Below, piece by piece: positions 22,471 through 34,568 of a stretch of DNA of 40,000 bases; positions within the stretch are counted from its first letter, which is position 1, and each line of letters opens with the position of its first letter. Where the stretch lies: the NCBI GenBank assembly GCA_012295275.1, contig CM022670.1:34345301-34385300 (forward strand), given 5' to 3'. This DNA is from Chrysomallon squamiferum. Lineage: Eukaryota > Mollusca > Gastropoda > Neomphalida > Peltospiridae. Made by a program: the position numbers and the translations under genes. The notes beneath the pieces are model-generated. The model searched no databases. It was not told the DNA's origin and was given only the letters and a program-made list of their open reading frames with translations.

Positions 22471-22914
22471 TTTTGCTTTTATGACTTCTTGTCTTCTTTC
22501 ATCTACCCTTTCTTCTGCTGTTTTTTCTCAATTGTATTTCATTTAAATATATGTAAATAAACATTCCTTTTATTTTTTTCTATCCCTTTCTCTGCATTTT
22601 GTCTTCTCTTTTTTTTCCAAAAATTAATCCATTGTTCATTTCTGAACAGTGCTATTCTCCTCCAGTGTTCACAGAAACCATATTTCTTTCTCTGATAACC
22701 CATAAACTTCAGAGTTTGTTTTGTAATATGATAGAATTATGTTTGCCTACCTGTGTGTTTACTGCAATGAGTGGAATGTAAGCAATGAGGGGATATAGAT
22801 TTTTTTTCTTTTTTTTTTTTGTACTTGATTGTTTCTGACGTACACCTTTTTGAAGCCCTTAGAGATAACCACCAAGTTGTCTGAATGTTGGACAGATTTT
22901 ATAAACTCACATGT
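22471..22914. other. Intronic T/C-rich sequence, no gene seen
   Basis: Pyrimidine-rich AT-biased sequence. The 60-codon frame at 22599-22781 has no recognised motif. Confidence 0.4.
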
Positions 22915-23640
22915 AGTGTTCTTATTAAGTCACTTTGAAAATGTTTCTTTTAAGTCAGTTTGCGGTTGTTTCGGTTATGCTAGTTTCCAAATGTTCCTGT
23001 TACATCATTTTACAGATCTGTTTGTGTTTAGTTTCTTTGAAAATATTTCTCTTTAGTTGATTTGAATTTTTTTTTGTTACGTCGTTTTGTCATTTTACAA
23101 ATGTTTCTTGTAATTTTCTCTGACTTTGTAAATCTTTTTAAAGTGATTGAAGATTACTAGAAACATTTTCTGTCACTTTGTAAATGTTTCTAGTATTCTT
23201 CAGTCACTTTGTGAATGTTTCTAGTATTCTTCACTCACTTTGTAAATGTTTCTAGTATTCTTCACTCACTTTGTAAATGTTTCTAGTATTCTTCACTCAC
23301 TTTGTAAATGTTTCTTGTATTCTTCACTCACTTTGTAAATGTTTCTAGTATTCTTCACTCACTTTGTAAATGTTTTTTGTATTCTTCACTCACTTTGTAA
23401 ATGTTTCTAGTATTCTTCACTCATTTTGTAAATGTTTGTAGTATTTTCTGTCACTTTGTAAATGTTTTTAGTTTTCTTCTATCACTGTAAATGTTTTTAG
23501 TATTCTTCAATTATTTTATAAATGTTTCTAGTAATCTTCTATTTTGTAAATGTTTCTAGTAATTTTCTGTCACTTTGTAAATGATTCTAGTGTTCTTCTG
23601 TCACTTTGTAAATTTTTCTAGTATTCTTTTGAAAACGATA
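22915..23640. repeat. Minisatellite, unit 31 bp, with diverged edges
   Basis: The 31-base unit reads CACTTTGTAAATGTTTCTAG then TATTCTTCACT. In the core (about 23168-23445) TTTG recurs every 31 bases (23177, 23208, 23239 and on) with almost no change. Towards both edges (22915-23150 and 23450-23640) copies survive only as variants with altered spacing. Confidence 0.93.
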
Positions 23641-23945
23641 CTAATGATTCAGCTTGTAAATTATATCTCTGTAATGTTGAACATTTAAATATGGAGTCAG
23701 TATGTAACTATGATACTATGTTAAGGATATAAATATTTATGACAAGTTGATCTTACTGATTTCATTTTATGTCAGTTTGCAATTATTTCAACTAAACAGG
23801 TTGAGGATCCTTTAACTAAAAACATTTCCAAGTAACAGAAATAGTTAAATCTTTCAGTGTTTAGATTGTTTTCCATATAGGCCTATATAAACTTTATTTT
23901 ATGCACAAAATTAAAAATATAGGAAAAAATCTTTTCTTACTCTTA
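23641..23945. other. Intronic AT-rich sequence, no feature seen
   Basis: AT-rich DNA without recognisable features. Confidence 0.4.
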
Positions 23946-24007
<62 letters not shown>

Positions 24008-24024
24008 TTATTTATTTATTTATA
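23946..24024. repeat. (TTA)n followed by (TTTA)n
   Basis: About nineteen TTA triplets and then several TTTA units. Confidence 0.95.
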
Positions 24025-24456
24025 TTTTTTTTTTACAAATCAATAAATGTTTCTGTCCATAAATAAGTGAGTTCAAAAATGTGTGTTGTTACTTTTGTAA
24101 ATGTTTTTATTATGTAAATGAAGATGATTGCATAAATACATAAATCTATATGAGCATTACTTAATGTACAAAAAAACAGGGGAAAAATAATTTAAAAAAT
24201 GCTTTAATCACAAATATGCATATAAAAGGTCTGTATTAAATAAACAAATAAATAAAATATGACTTGAAAAATTTTTAAATATATTTTTATCTGCTTCTGC
24301 AATTGAACAAGAGATTGAGAATGAAACCATTTGCTTTTGAACTGTAAAATGTTTACACAATAAACATAAATATGTTTAGTGATGTTATTACTTTTCTGCA
24401 TGAAAAAGTTACATTTAATACTAGTCTTTCTTGCTAGTGAGCCTCATGGTGCATGC

Positions 24457-24498
24457 TAAAAAAAAAAAAAAAAAAAAATATTATTATTGTTTTTTTAA

Positions 24499-24536
<38 letters not shown>

Positions 24537-24537
24537 T
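24457..24537. repeat. Poly-A and (ATA)n patches
   Basis: An A homopolymer (24459-24478) is followed, after a short T-rich gap, by about ten ATA triplets (24506-24535). Confidence 0.9.
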
Positions 24538-25414
24538 TCTTGCCAAGCATCTTAAATCTCAGTATATACAATTTTTCAAATGTAATGTTTTCTTAACATA
24601 TTAACTACTTTTATCATATTAGTACAATGCTTAAGCCAGTTTTGCAACAGAAACAGTTAAACTGACTTCATAAAAGATAGTTACGTAAGTGTGTTCATGC
24701 ATATGTATATGTTTACGTATATCTGTCCATGTATATTTATGCATACCTATTTGCGTGTGTGTACATGCGTGCAAAAGTGCAGCATAACAAACCTTTTTTT
24801 TTATTTTTTTTTTAACATATTACATTTGTTCATACACCTGTACCACTCAGCAACAGTATCAGTATCCTTTCATGTACAAGGTAATCGAGACTCGCAGGTA
24901 AGACCTACCTGTGTGCGATACTTTAAATTGACTCATTTCAGGTGAAAACAGTACTTAACATTCCAACACATGTCATAATGGGAGCAGTATTGCACAAGGC
25001 TATTAAAATAATATGATATATTCGCAGCGAACAAATTTCTGTTTGGTTTGACCGGTCATGCGTAGAAGACACGGTATGTAACATGTTGACACAATGTCTG
25101 AAGTAATGAGCGAAAGAATCTCCAGTATGTGCTACGCATTTGGCCCATTGTGTCACTGATTATTGAACGAGATTACCAGTCGCAGTGTAACTTGATCCAT
25201 GCGGATCTGCACCTTCTGAGAGAGAGAGAAAAAACACACAGTTGTAAAAACACCAGAGAAGAAGAAACTGTGTTGTATGCATGGACACGTATTGAGAAGC
25301 AAAAGTGAAACATCACTGAATGAGGTTTAATAATTTAAGTTGTGAAATGGGAAAATGTGATGGTTTAGAAAATTTGATAAAGATGTTTAGTATCCACTGT
25401 ATTGAAAGTTTGAT
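24538..25414. other. Intronic sequence with a GC-richer island at 24930-25220
   Basis: The stretch around 24930-25220 has more balanced composition, with scattered CpGs. No frame here has a motif (the - strand frame at 24938-25156 is unremarkable). Possible regulatory DNA, unproven. Confidence 0.35.
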
Positions 25415-25420
25415 TCATTC

Positions 25421-25498
25421 TGTGTGTGTGTGTGTGTGTGAGAGAGAGAGTGTGTGTGGGTGTGGGTGTGTGTGTGGGCGAGTGTATGTGTGTGTTTT
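25421..25498. repeat. (TG)n/(AG)n compound microsatellite
   Basis: A GT run, a short GA run, then imperfect GTGTGGG-type sequence. Confidence 0.9.
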
Positions 25499-26447
25499 GA
25501 ATTGATACAAGATCTGACATATATTTTTTTAAATAGTTTTCTATCACATAAGATTAATTACAGTTTCTTTTGCCATTTTTAAACTTTTAAGATTCTTCCC
25601 CATAATTTTACATTTTTTTATTTATTTTATTTTATTTTATACATATTTTATTAATGCTACAATTCTTACACTGTATTTTTTTTTATTATATTTTTTTTAT
25701 CCTCCTCTTAAGGTTTATCTCAGTAAATGAAAGTAAATATATTAGATCAGAAACTCCCACACAAACCCTGTGAGCTGTTCACTCTCTGATCCACACAAAG
25801 CTTTATTAATAACTTAAATACTTTTTTGTGTACTTTGTACTTTGAAGAATTGTATAAATGACTACAAGTAAATAATCAGTGAGTTTTATCTCTCTCATAT
25901 CATCATTGTATAAAAATTACAAAAAGCCTACATTAACCTTTAATAACAGACATGGAACAAGTCAGAAATACTGCATGGAATTTTGGAAACTTTAATATAT
26001 ATATATATATAAATGGTTGTGGACACTAATTTTTCTCTTTTTCTTTATCCATTTTTTTTTATTTTTTTTTTTTATTTTTTTATTTTTTTTTTATATTGTT
26101 TTTTAAATTTTTTATTTTTTTTAATTAACAAATAAGTTTTTTTCAGAAATATTAATGGTTTGAAATGTTGAGCTGCACAAAAAAAAACACAATCATTTTA
26201 AATATAAGCTGAAAGTCTTCAACTTTTATTTCAGCTCAAAATATCTCCTTAATAGAGAAGCAAAAATACTAAATTATTTTATTTTATTTTATTCTATTTT
26301 TTACAAATATTTACATTTATATTTATATTTATATGTCAAGTCATTTTATTTTTAACCATTACTTTTCATATATAGTTATCACCAGTTTCAAGTGTTCAAT
26401 CCATTATTCATAAATGTAATGATGAAAAAACATATTTCTCAGTGGTG

Positions 26448-26482
<35 letters not shown>

Positions 26483-26814
26483 GATATATCATTGCTATTT
26501 TGGTGGTTTAACTACAGTAATTGATGACAAAATAATTTTTCAAAAATCTGTCATGATCTGTTTAAGATTTTGTCATTTAATATATTATCAGCACAAACAC
26601 TATGACATGAGTGTTAAAAATAATACTGTGGTGTCGAATAAAGCTGTTACATTATCAGGTTCATACTTCTAGTATCAACTTCTACTTTGTGAAATATGAT
26701 TAATATATAACACTCAGTTCCTTTTTTTTTCTTTCTTTGAAAGATCTGTAATGATGCTAGTATATTATCTTCTCACATGCTATCATTACAAAATACCATG
26801 AATGGCATGATGCA
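25499..26814. other. Intronic AT-rich sequence with T- and TA-runs
   Basis: Very AT-rich. T-rich blocks lie at 25610-25690 and 26040-26125, TTTTA at about 26277-26295 and a TA run at 26450-26479. No gene seen. Confidence 0.45.
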
Positions 26815-27035
26815 TTTAATTACCGTTAATATACTGAACAAAAAAGGTAAGGATCATCAGGAATAAAAATATTATTATGGAATCTTGTGATAAGCACTTA
26901 AATACCAGTAATAAATAAGAAATAAAAACATAAGGATCATCAAATAATGAAAGGATCAGTACAGAATCTTGTTATAGGTGCTTAATTACCATTACTATAC
27001 TGAACAAAAAAGATAGGGATCATCAATTATTTTGA
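26815..27035 (+). repeat. Tandem repeat of 83-bp period, about 2.6 copies
   Basis: GGATCATCA begins at 26851, 26934 and 27017, exactly 83 bases apart. Between them AATCTTGTxATAxGxxCTTAA and ATACTGAACAAAAAA recur in the same order. Copies are diverged by substitutions, with length preserved. Confidence 0.9.
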
Positions 27036-27689
27036 AATAACAAATTTACTCATCCAGGGTATATCAGTAAAAAGATACGAAATTGTCAGTTTTAAATTTC
27101 AGGTCATAATTTATTGTAGCCATTCATTTTATGTCGTTATCGAGTTCCTCTGTTACTGCATAAAGCATTAACCATATATAAACATCCCTGAATTATTTGT
27201 TCTTTATAGTATAGTGTGTGGAGATGTTAACATCTACATTGGTGATTCTCTGATTAAATCAGACAGTCCTGACCTTCGCATTATGTTGATCACACAAAAC
27301 ATTATCTTCATGTTTCAATCATTGTTACGAATTTCCCAATCCAAACCAGGAAAATAACCAGAACGAATTAAAAAAAGAAGAAAAAACAATGTCTGTCCAT
27401 TTTAAATTCTGTTTCCTTAAGTGTTGTTGTCATGTTTAGCAAATGACTGAAAATGTCCTGAACAGAACTGATGAATACAAAGTTGGCTCATAAATGCTGT
27501 AATACAGCTGAGAGCAAAATTCTTCTTATTTTTTTTTATATCATTTTTCACATTCTTTTTATCTCACCTTTAAAGGTAACAGACTGCATTACATTCACAT
27601 TTCTGAAATTCAGGTACTGCGACCATGTTGCTTTTCGCTTTATTCACAAATAATTCAGTAACAGTGACGTATTCTCACTTTGATCAGAC
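27036..27689. other. Intronic AT-rich sequence, no gene seen
   Basis: Unique AT-rich DNA. The frame at 27471-27653 has no motif. Confidence 0.4.
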
Positions 27690-27910
27690 AGTGTGTAAGA
27701 ACGTTAAACGGAGCCTCACACTGAAACGTCTCTTCATTGTGGCAGATGCCACTGCAGCATTAGCGGCATAAAAAGGCTCCAGGATCCATTTACAAGCTCC
27801 GTTTATTGGCTCCTCCCTGCTTACATGTCATTTTTATTCCACGGTTCTGTATCATTTAATTCAGGTGTGGTTATGGTTTCGCACTTCGTCTTTATCTGTT
27901 CACATTCCTC
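27690..27910. other. GC-richer intronic island with 9-bp inverted repeat
   Basis: Balanced-composition island. AAACGGAGC at 27706-27714 is matched by its exact reverse complement at 27796-27804. A CATAAAAAGGC word between them resembles a TATA box. Coding potential is not evident. It could be an enhancer, an alternative promoter or a short non-autonomous element. All are inference. Confidence 0.3.
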
Positions 27911-30504
27911 GCGGTGAACAGGAAACCTATTGTCATTGTTATGTCTGTGTTTAAATGACTTGTTCGCTGCAGTGTAGTCTTGTGGAAATTCAACATTGAC
28001 AGCTGTTGGTTTGGGTTGCCATTCAGTGAAAGTTTTCTTGTATATTTGGGACTTCGTGTTAAAAATCTTTTCTTCAAAAATTCTTTTCTTTACTTTTTTT
28101 TTTTTTTCTTTATGTAAATTTTTGAAATTGTTTTGAGATGTAGACTTGATTCAGAGGTGTATAAATGTTAAATTTGTACTCGAGGATTTTTACATCAAAA
28201 TAATTATTAAAAATGTACTTTTTCTGCAGCATACAAATAATAGTTTATTTTTAAAATATTATAGTAGCAACAACAACAACAAACAATAATAACAATTGGA
28301 GATTGTATATTGAAATTTATTTATACAGACACATACAATTTATCCCTACATTTCAGATATGCAGAAAGTATAATAAATTTAAGCAATAGAAAAATACTTT
28401 CCTTTGTATCTCTGTGTGAGATTATGTATATATAATACTGAAGTGTGTATGTGTGATACTGTTTTGTGTAATAGACTGACTTATTTACACCAAACCTGTT
28501 TGAATATATAGTCAGTATATGGGTGGCTGGGAAAAAAGGAAAAAAGGAATACTTTAAATAAAAGTTATTTTACAAATTTGTCAAAATAGATATGATGTGT
28601 ATTTTGTATCATAAAATAAGAACAAATAAATAAAATTAAAAAAAACAGTTTCCTTGGTTTTTCACATCTGTCATTGTGTATATTAATGGTATTTATGTAC
28701 CCAATTATAAAAATATTTTATACAAAACCAAAACAAAACAATTAGTTTTAGTAAGTTTTCATATTTCAGATTATAATAAAATAATTCTGGTTTGTTGATT
28801 TACAAAACAACTTAACATTTTATTGCTTCATGAAATACACACAATAAATAATGCTTTAAATACAATAAAATTTTAAAACCCCCCCAAAAAACATTTTAAT
28901 AGCATAATTTAATATTATTCTCTCTTTGATATATAAAATATAATATTTATTAACCTATACATTAATATTAATTTTAAATGTTTGATATCTATCAATCAAT
29001 ACATCAATATTAATTTCCCATTAACAATCTACCTATTAATGTTAGCTTTATTTTTACTGCCCACATTTTTACTGATTATAACCATGTTTACCAATCTTTA
29101 TAAATGAAACTGATACAATCGCATTAACACACAATTACCAGCATTGATAAACAGTTAAAAATTCTTTAAAAGATCATTTGTATCGGTATTCGGTGACTAG
29201 AACTTTGACGTCCTCGTAAAAAGATCTGGCTGAAAGCTGCTTTGATGTCTGATCGAACCATTTGAAAAAAAGAAAATCCCACCAACTGATAATTGTGCAG
29301 GAAATGGGTGTTAATTGAGTCCAAGGTTCCAGCGAGTCTGTGAAAGCGGGTCTAGCAGAAAATTACTTCGCAGACAGTGAGCCGTGGAGTTAGTGAAGCA
29401 GTTAATACTCGCTTCAGAATAACACCCGCCGAAATAATAACAGAATACACACACCCACAGTAAAGAGGTTGGGAAATTCTTGGGGATATAAAATGTGGGT
29501 ATATGCCAAGTTTTCTTAAAACAGTTTTGTATCCAGGAGGTATATAAAAACTTGCTACTCTGTAAGTATGTATAATCCTAGCCAAGCAGAAAAATAAAAC
29601 ATTAGGTACTCTTTTTCTGAATCGTCTAGGTTGATCTGGAACTCTATTTAATGTTAAGAATGTTTCTACAAATATATATATATATATATATATTTATTTA
29701 TTTATTTAGAAGTTTAGTTAGAAATTTAGATTAACTGCATAATGGAGTAAGAAATATATGTAAAACACAATGCATAAACAATTTTGAAATAAAACTTTGT
29801 CTTTAAATATTTCATTAAGACAATTCCACAACCCCTCAGTTTCTGTGACAAGAATTGTGAATATCATAAACATGCTATTTAAAAGTTCTAATAAAATAAT
29901 ATAATGCATTTGAATGCAACTTTAAAATGATTGTTAAATGATTTTATAAAATTAATAAAACAGCATTAAAAAAAAAGGACAATGTAAAACAAATACTTAA
30001 TTAGCTAAGGGATTAATTTGAGTAAAGATTTAAATTTTTCATCTAAATTATTATTAAATTTAGCAGCTTAACATGAGTTGTTTTTTTTAAATTGAAAAGG
30101 AAACTTTATACTTTTTGTTATATTTTACCGGTCATAGACGTAAAAATACATTAGAAATATATCTAAAATTTTAAATCAAGAAGTTTAATACAGTTACAAG
30201 TATTTACAACTGATGTTCTCATGGATGATTTTGTTTTTTGTTAGTGGAAAGCAAGGTCTGTGTAAATCTGCACTTTCTCACAGGATAATGTTAATAAGTA
30301 AAACAGCAGCTGGACTTGTGGCACCTGCTGAATGTACTAAACAATTCTGGGAGAACCCCAGTATCCTCACAGTGAATGCTTTACATTTGAATCACATTCT
30401 TCCAATCTGCATACACCTCTTTTATGTTTGTTTTATATTTCTTTATTACCTCATCTACGTACTTTTTCTCTCATTTTCGTTCTCTCTTTCATTTACTGTT
30501 TTAT
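27911..30504. other. Intronic AT-rich sequence with an island at 29190-29450
   Basis: Mostly unique AT-rich DNA with a few short runs (CAA at 28268-28283, TA plus TTTA at 29672-29706). The segment 29190-29450 is richer in G/C and CpG and has no motif-bearing frame. The frame at 30213-30557 turns into low-complexity Phe/Ser/Leu and is not called. Confidence 0.4.
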
Positions 30505-30745
30505 TATTTCATCCCTCTAATGGTATAGCTATCTTTTCATATTCCCTGTTCTTTTAGCATTTCTTCTCTTTAACAGTATATCTCTTTATTTCATATTCCC
30601 CATTGTTTTAGCACTTCATCCCTCTAAGACTATATCTATCTATTTCTTATTTTGTATATCTATCTGTAACTTCTTCCAACAAACTGTATCTATTTTTATA
30701 TTCCACATTCTTTTAGCATTTCATCCCTCTGTCTATCTATATTTC
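30505..30745 (+). repeat. Degenerate tandem repeat of ~54-bp period, about 4 copies
   Basis: The block CATCCCTCTAA, or a variant, begins at about 30510, 30563, 30617, 30672 and 30722. Between copies TATATCTATC, TTTCATATTCCC and TTCTTTTAGCA recur in order. Copies are pyrimidine-rich and substantially diverged. Confidence 0.8.
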
Positions 30746-31135
30746 AATCAAACCCATTTCTCTTCTTCATCACTTTAACTTGAATGTTAGTAAGTGGCAT
30801 TAGAAGATGACAGTAACAAACCACCCCCAAACCCTTCAGTGTGACCTTATTTCATTTCAAAGGTAAACATGGACTTTGAGCTCACCATTTATGTTTACAA
30901 ACCTTTGTTAATAACTGTATCTCATTACCATGCCCTTCATTGGAGTATTAATACCTGTATTTAATCTGTAACCTTGGTTATCTCTACACCTAGACAAACA
31001 CCAGGTTGCAGATAAAGAGGTGATTTGTATGTAAACATTACACATGCACCAGAGACATGTTGTACACATGCAGAAAATGCAGATACATTTTTATAAACTG
31101 TCAAATAAAAACATGTTTATAACTATTCATTTTGT
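30746..31135. other. Intronic sequence, no gene seen
   Basis: Unique sequence of mixed composition without coding evidence. Confidence 0.4.
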
Positions 31136-31161
31136 TATTTTATTTTATTATTTACTTTATT

Positions 31162-31192
<31 letters not shown>

Positions 31193-31220
31193 TTATTATT
31201 ATTATTTTATTTTTTTTTTG
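31136..31220. repeat. TTTTA/(TTTA)n/(TTA)n array
   Basis: A TTTTA start, about nine TTTA units, a short TTA run and a final T homopolymer. Confidence 0.92.
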
Positions 31221-32014
31221 TTAAAATTGTTTATAAAAGGTTTATTTTTCATTTAAAATACAAATTGTTTAAAAAGTTTCACATTTCTGTTTAATGAATT
31301 TTTATTAACAGCAGTTGACTAAAAAATTATAAAACTGAAAGTATAAAAAGTTAAAAGAAGATAAAATAATACTTAACAACATATTCTTCACATTCATTAG
31401 GCTATTTTAATTCTCTGGGGTTTTTTAATTGTAATAACAAACACTTTTAATAAACAGTTTGCACATTATTTCCTCTGATATTAAGTAATAATAATAATGA
31501 TGACAACAATAATCATTATGGTCATAATAAAACTTGTAACAATAATGATCATAACATACAACAACAACAACAATAATCATAATGATGATAATATATTCAT
31601 AAGTCTTAAAAGTTTTAAAAGCACATTCCTTACTAGTATTTGTAGAGTAATACATCACAGTTTATTAATGTGATAACAGTGTTGTACACACACTGCATTA
31701 AACAAATATTAAGACATAATCAAAGAGGCCAGTGGTGATTACAGAAGAGTGACAACATGAACCTGTGACTGCATTTGAAGTACAGTCAAACATTGCACAG
31801 CTTAACGCTGGATCATTCTGCTCCACACGGAGATAGGATGATTGTTGAAAATATCGAGTGCCGATAGCAACAGCGAGAACACACACACAATATCAGGTGA
31901 TGCAACATCTCAACATGGCTTTGATGTTTATCAGGTGTGCACCAGGTGATGACAGCAAGTGATAAGTCAAGATTAGCGTGTACCTGGAAGAATCGGGAGA
32001 TAGTAATTAACATG
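31221..32014. other. Intronic sequence, no gene seen
   Basis: AT-rich, with an AAT/ACA trinucleotide patch (31480-31595). Composition is more balanced at 31720-32010, just before the 18-bp array. No motif-bearing frame. Confidence 0.4.
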
Positions 32015-32480
32015 CACTGTATGTACACACAGCACTGTACGTACACACAGCACTGTACATACACACAGCACTGTACGTACACACAGCACTGTACTTACAC
32101 ACAGCACTGTACGTACACACAGCACTGCACTGTACACACAGCACACTTACACACAGCACTGCGTTACACACAGCACTGTACGTACACACAGCACTGTACG
32201 TACACACAGCACTGTACATACACACAGCACTGTACATACACACAGCACTGTACTTACACACAGCACTGTACGTACACACAGCACTGTACATACACACAGC
32301 ACTGTACGTACACACAGCACTGTACATACACACAGCACTGTACATACACACAGCACTGTACGTACACACAGCACTGTACATACACACAGCACTGTACATA
32401 CACACAGCACTGTACGTACACACAGCACTGTACGTACACACAGCACTGTACGTACACACAGCACTGTATGAACACACAGC
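32015..32480. repeat. Minisatellite, unit 18 bp, about 26 copies
   Basis: The unit CACTGTACGTACACACAG is repeated head to tail. Copies differ mainly at one position in the middle (CGTAC, CATAC or CTTAC), and these variants are intermixed rather than blocked. A few irregular copies (about 32125-32175) are shortened or extended. Because 18 is divisible by three and the unit has few stops, frames on both strands stay open. The + frame runs from 31937 to 32542 (201 codons, His-Cys-Thr-Tyr-Thr-Gln repeats). I do not call it a protein. Confidence 0.97.
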
Positions 32481-32674
32481 ATTGGAAACTGATTAAAACT
32501 CAGCTCATCAGTTCAGTGGGTCGTACGTTTGTGTTTGAGTAAAACTGCCGAGTTCTTTTGACACTGGTGTACGTGTGTGCTTTTGTAGTATGTGTTGTTG
32601 TGTTTGGAAGCATATGTCTCTGCGTAGTCTTGTATGTTTGTGTGTGTTAAAGTATTGTGGGTTGAGTGTGAGGG

Positions 32675-32765
32675 GTTTTGTGTGTGTGTGTGTGTGTGTG
32701 TGGGTGTGTGGGGTGTGTGGGGTGGGGTGGGGGGTGTGTGGGTGTGTGTGTGTGTGTGTGTGTGC
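32675..32765 (+). repeat. GT/GGGGT-rich tract with strong G-quadruplex candidate
   Basis: GT microsatellite at both ends. In the centre, 32710-32734 carries four G runs of 4, 4, 4 and 6 separated by loops of 5, 1 and 1 bases. This meets the strict G4 pattern with four-tetrad potential on the sense strand. Confidence 0.92.
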
Positions 32766-33059
32766 ACATGATTTTTAAATATGTATGTGGTGATGTGTGA
32801 ATGAAAGGGAGTAAGTGTATGTATAATTTATGATGTGTGCCTGTGATTTTAAAATATTTTGTGGAACTTTGGTTTGTTATCATTGACTTCCATGTATTTG
32901 TTATATCAGTTATCTAATTATATATATATATATGTGTATTCGTCATTATATTAGTAATATCAAATTCAGAAGTTCAGTAATGTGTAAACATATAAATAAG
33001 TGGTAGGGACATCATCCTTACAAATAACATTATTATTGAATCAGAAAAATAGTTTTGAA

Positions 33060-33395
33060 TATTTACACACACATACACACAGACACACATTATTCACACA
33101 AATAAACACATATACATGACACATACACCCATATACACATATACACCCATATACACATATACACCACACACACATACACATCACACACACATGTACATCA
33201 CTCACATATACACACATCACACATACATGCACATCACACACACATACACATCACACACAGACACACACACACACACACACACATACACACATACATGAAT
33301 ATACAAAATGCACACATATATACCACACACATATACACATTCACTTCAAACACACATGCCAAACTCAGCACACACACACACACACACACACACAA
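33060..33395. repeat. Cryptic CA/CATA/CATCA-rich block
   Basis: About 330 bases of interleaved CACA, CATA and CATCACACA words with pure CA runs at about 33260-33282 and 33370-33394. Open frames in it are repeat-encoded. Confidence 0.93.
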
Positions 33396-34489
33396 GGTTA
33401 TTTATAATGGTCTGAAAGCAGCAGAGAACATCTAAAACAAACTGAGTTTTGACATTTAGTTTGATGTTGTGTTTTCAGAAACACAACAAAACAAACTGTC
33501 ATAACCACATCACCACTGAACAAACACGTGTGTAATACTTGTTCTTATCACACGACCAGCCTGGGCTGTTAAAAAAACACACCTCTCCACTACAGACAGA
33601 TATCAATTATTCCATCTGTTTGCTTTTTTGTGTCATGTTGGTCCACTGTATTCAGCGAGTATTTCTCATAACACATATCATGTGCCTGTCAGATTGTGTG
33701 CTTTGCCCCCTTTGGGATGGCAGCATTAACGAGCTTTATAACTAGATCAACTGTCAGGTGGCGAATTCCTTTTTGGGGGGTATGTTGTTGTCACCGAGGA
33801 TGTGTTGAGTAGGTGTTTAGGTAGGTGTGCGGGGGTACGTTCTTATTATTGTGAGAAGATTATATTCTTTTTAGTGGCACAAATCATATTTTTGTTATGA
33901 GTGTTTTTAAGAAGAAGAAGAAAAGAAAAAGGATTTGAATGTAAAATGATAGTATTAAGATTTTTTTTTTTTTTTTTTAAATGTGTCATGTTGTAATTAG
34001 TTTTAGGTATTTTTATTTCTGATTGATACTTTTGTTTTGTTTTTATTTAATAAATAATCATATAATGGACTTTTTTTTTTTCATTTTTAAAATATTAAAT
34101 CAAGATATATTTGTTTTTGTAAAATGATAGTTTATTTCAATAATATGAAGTCTTTTCAGTTCTTTTTTACATGAATATTTTACATTCTGTTGCTATTTCT
34201 AAATGACTCAAAATTTATATTTTTCCACTATACATGTATACTGAAATCAGTATTTGTTTAGTGTGTTCATATATCATCATAGTTGTGGCAATTCATGAAT
34301 AAAAAGGTTGTGAAATATAAGAAGTATTCTATAAACTTTTCATGCAGTTCATATCTCCCTCTTTTTTTAACATTTTTAACAAAGACTGTGGAGACTGTAG
34401 GTGGGTTTTTGAAATATTAAATGATAATGATATTAGTATTTAGATGGTTTTGTTGTTTTGTTATTTAGTATGTTTTGTATTATTATTTC
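33396..34489. other. Intronic sequence, no gene seen
   Basis: A GC-richer patch at 33480-33760 includes a 68-codon frame without motif (33539-33745). The remainder is AT-rich with T homopolymers (33961-33978, 34070-34082). Confidence 0.4.
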
Positions 34490-34490
34490 G

Positions 34491-34499
34491 TGTGTTGTG

Positions 34500-34560
<61 letters not shown>

Positions 34561-34568
34561 GGTGTGTA
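34491..34568. repeat. Interrupted (GT)n microsatellite
   Basis: GT dinucleotides with three single-base interruptions, followed by an A-rich stretch. Confidence 0.93.

Noticed and set aside
28958-29050. Possible 42-bp tandem repeat (ACATxAATATTAATTT twice)
   Set aside because: Only two short AT-rich blocks match. The third expected block is out of register.
30213-30557. 114-codon + strand frame with a hydrophobic start
   Set aside because: It begins with a non-ATG codon. The later part is low-complexity Phe/Ser/Leu from pyrimidine-rich DNA, no splice or domain evidence is seen, and it runs into the 54-bp degenerate repeat.
32015-32480. Regular repeats considered as a CRISPR array
   Set aside because: Units are directly abutting with no unique spacers, and the setting is a eukaryotic intron.
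31937-32542. 201-codon open reading frame of His-Cys-Thr-Tyr-Thr-Gln repeats
   Set aside because: It lies within an 18-bp minisatellite. Frames on both strands are open for the same reason, and there is no start context, domain or splice support.
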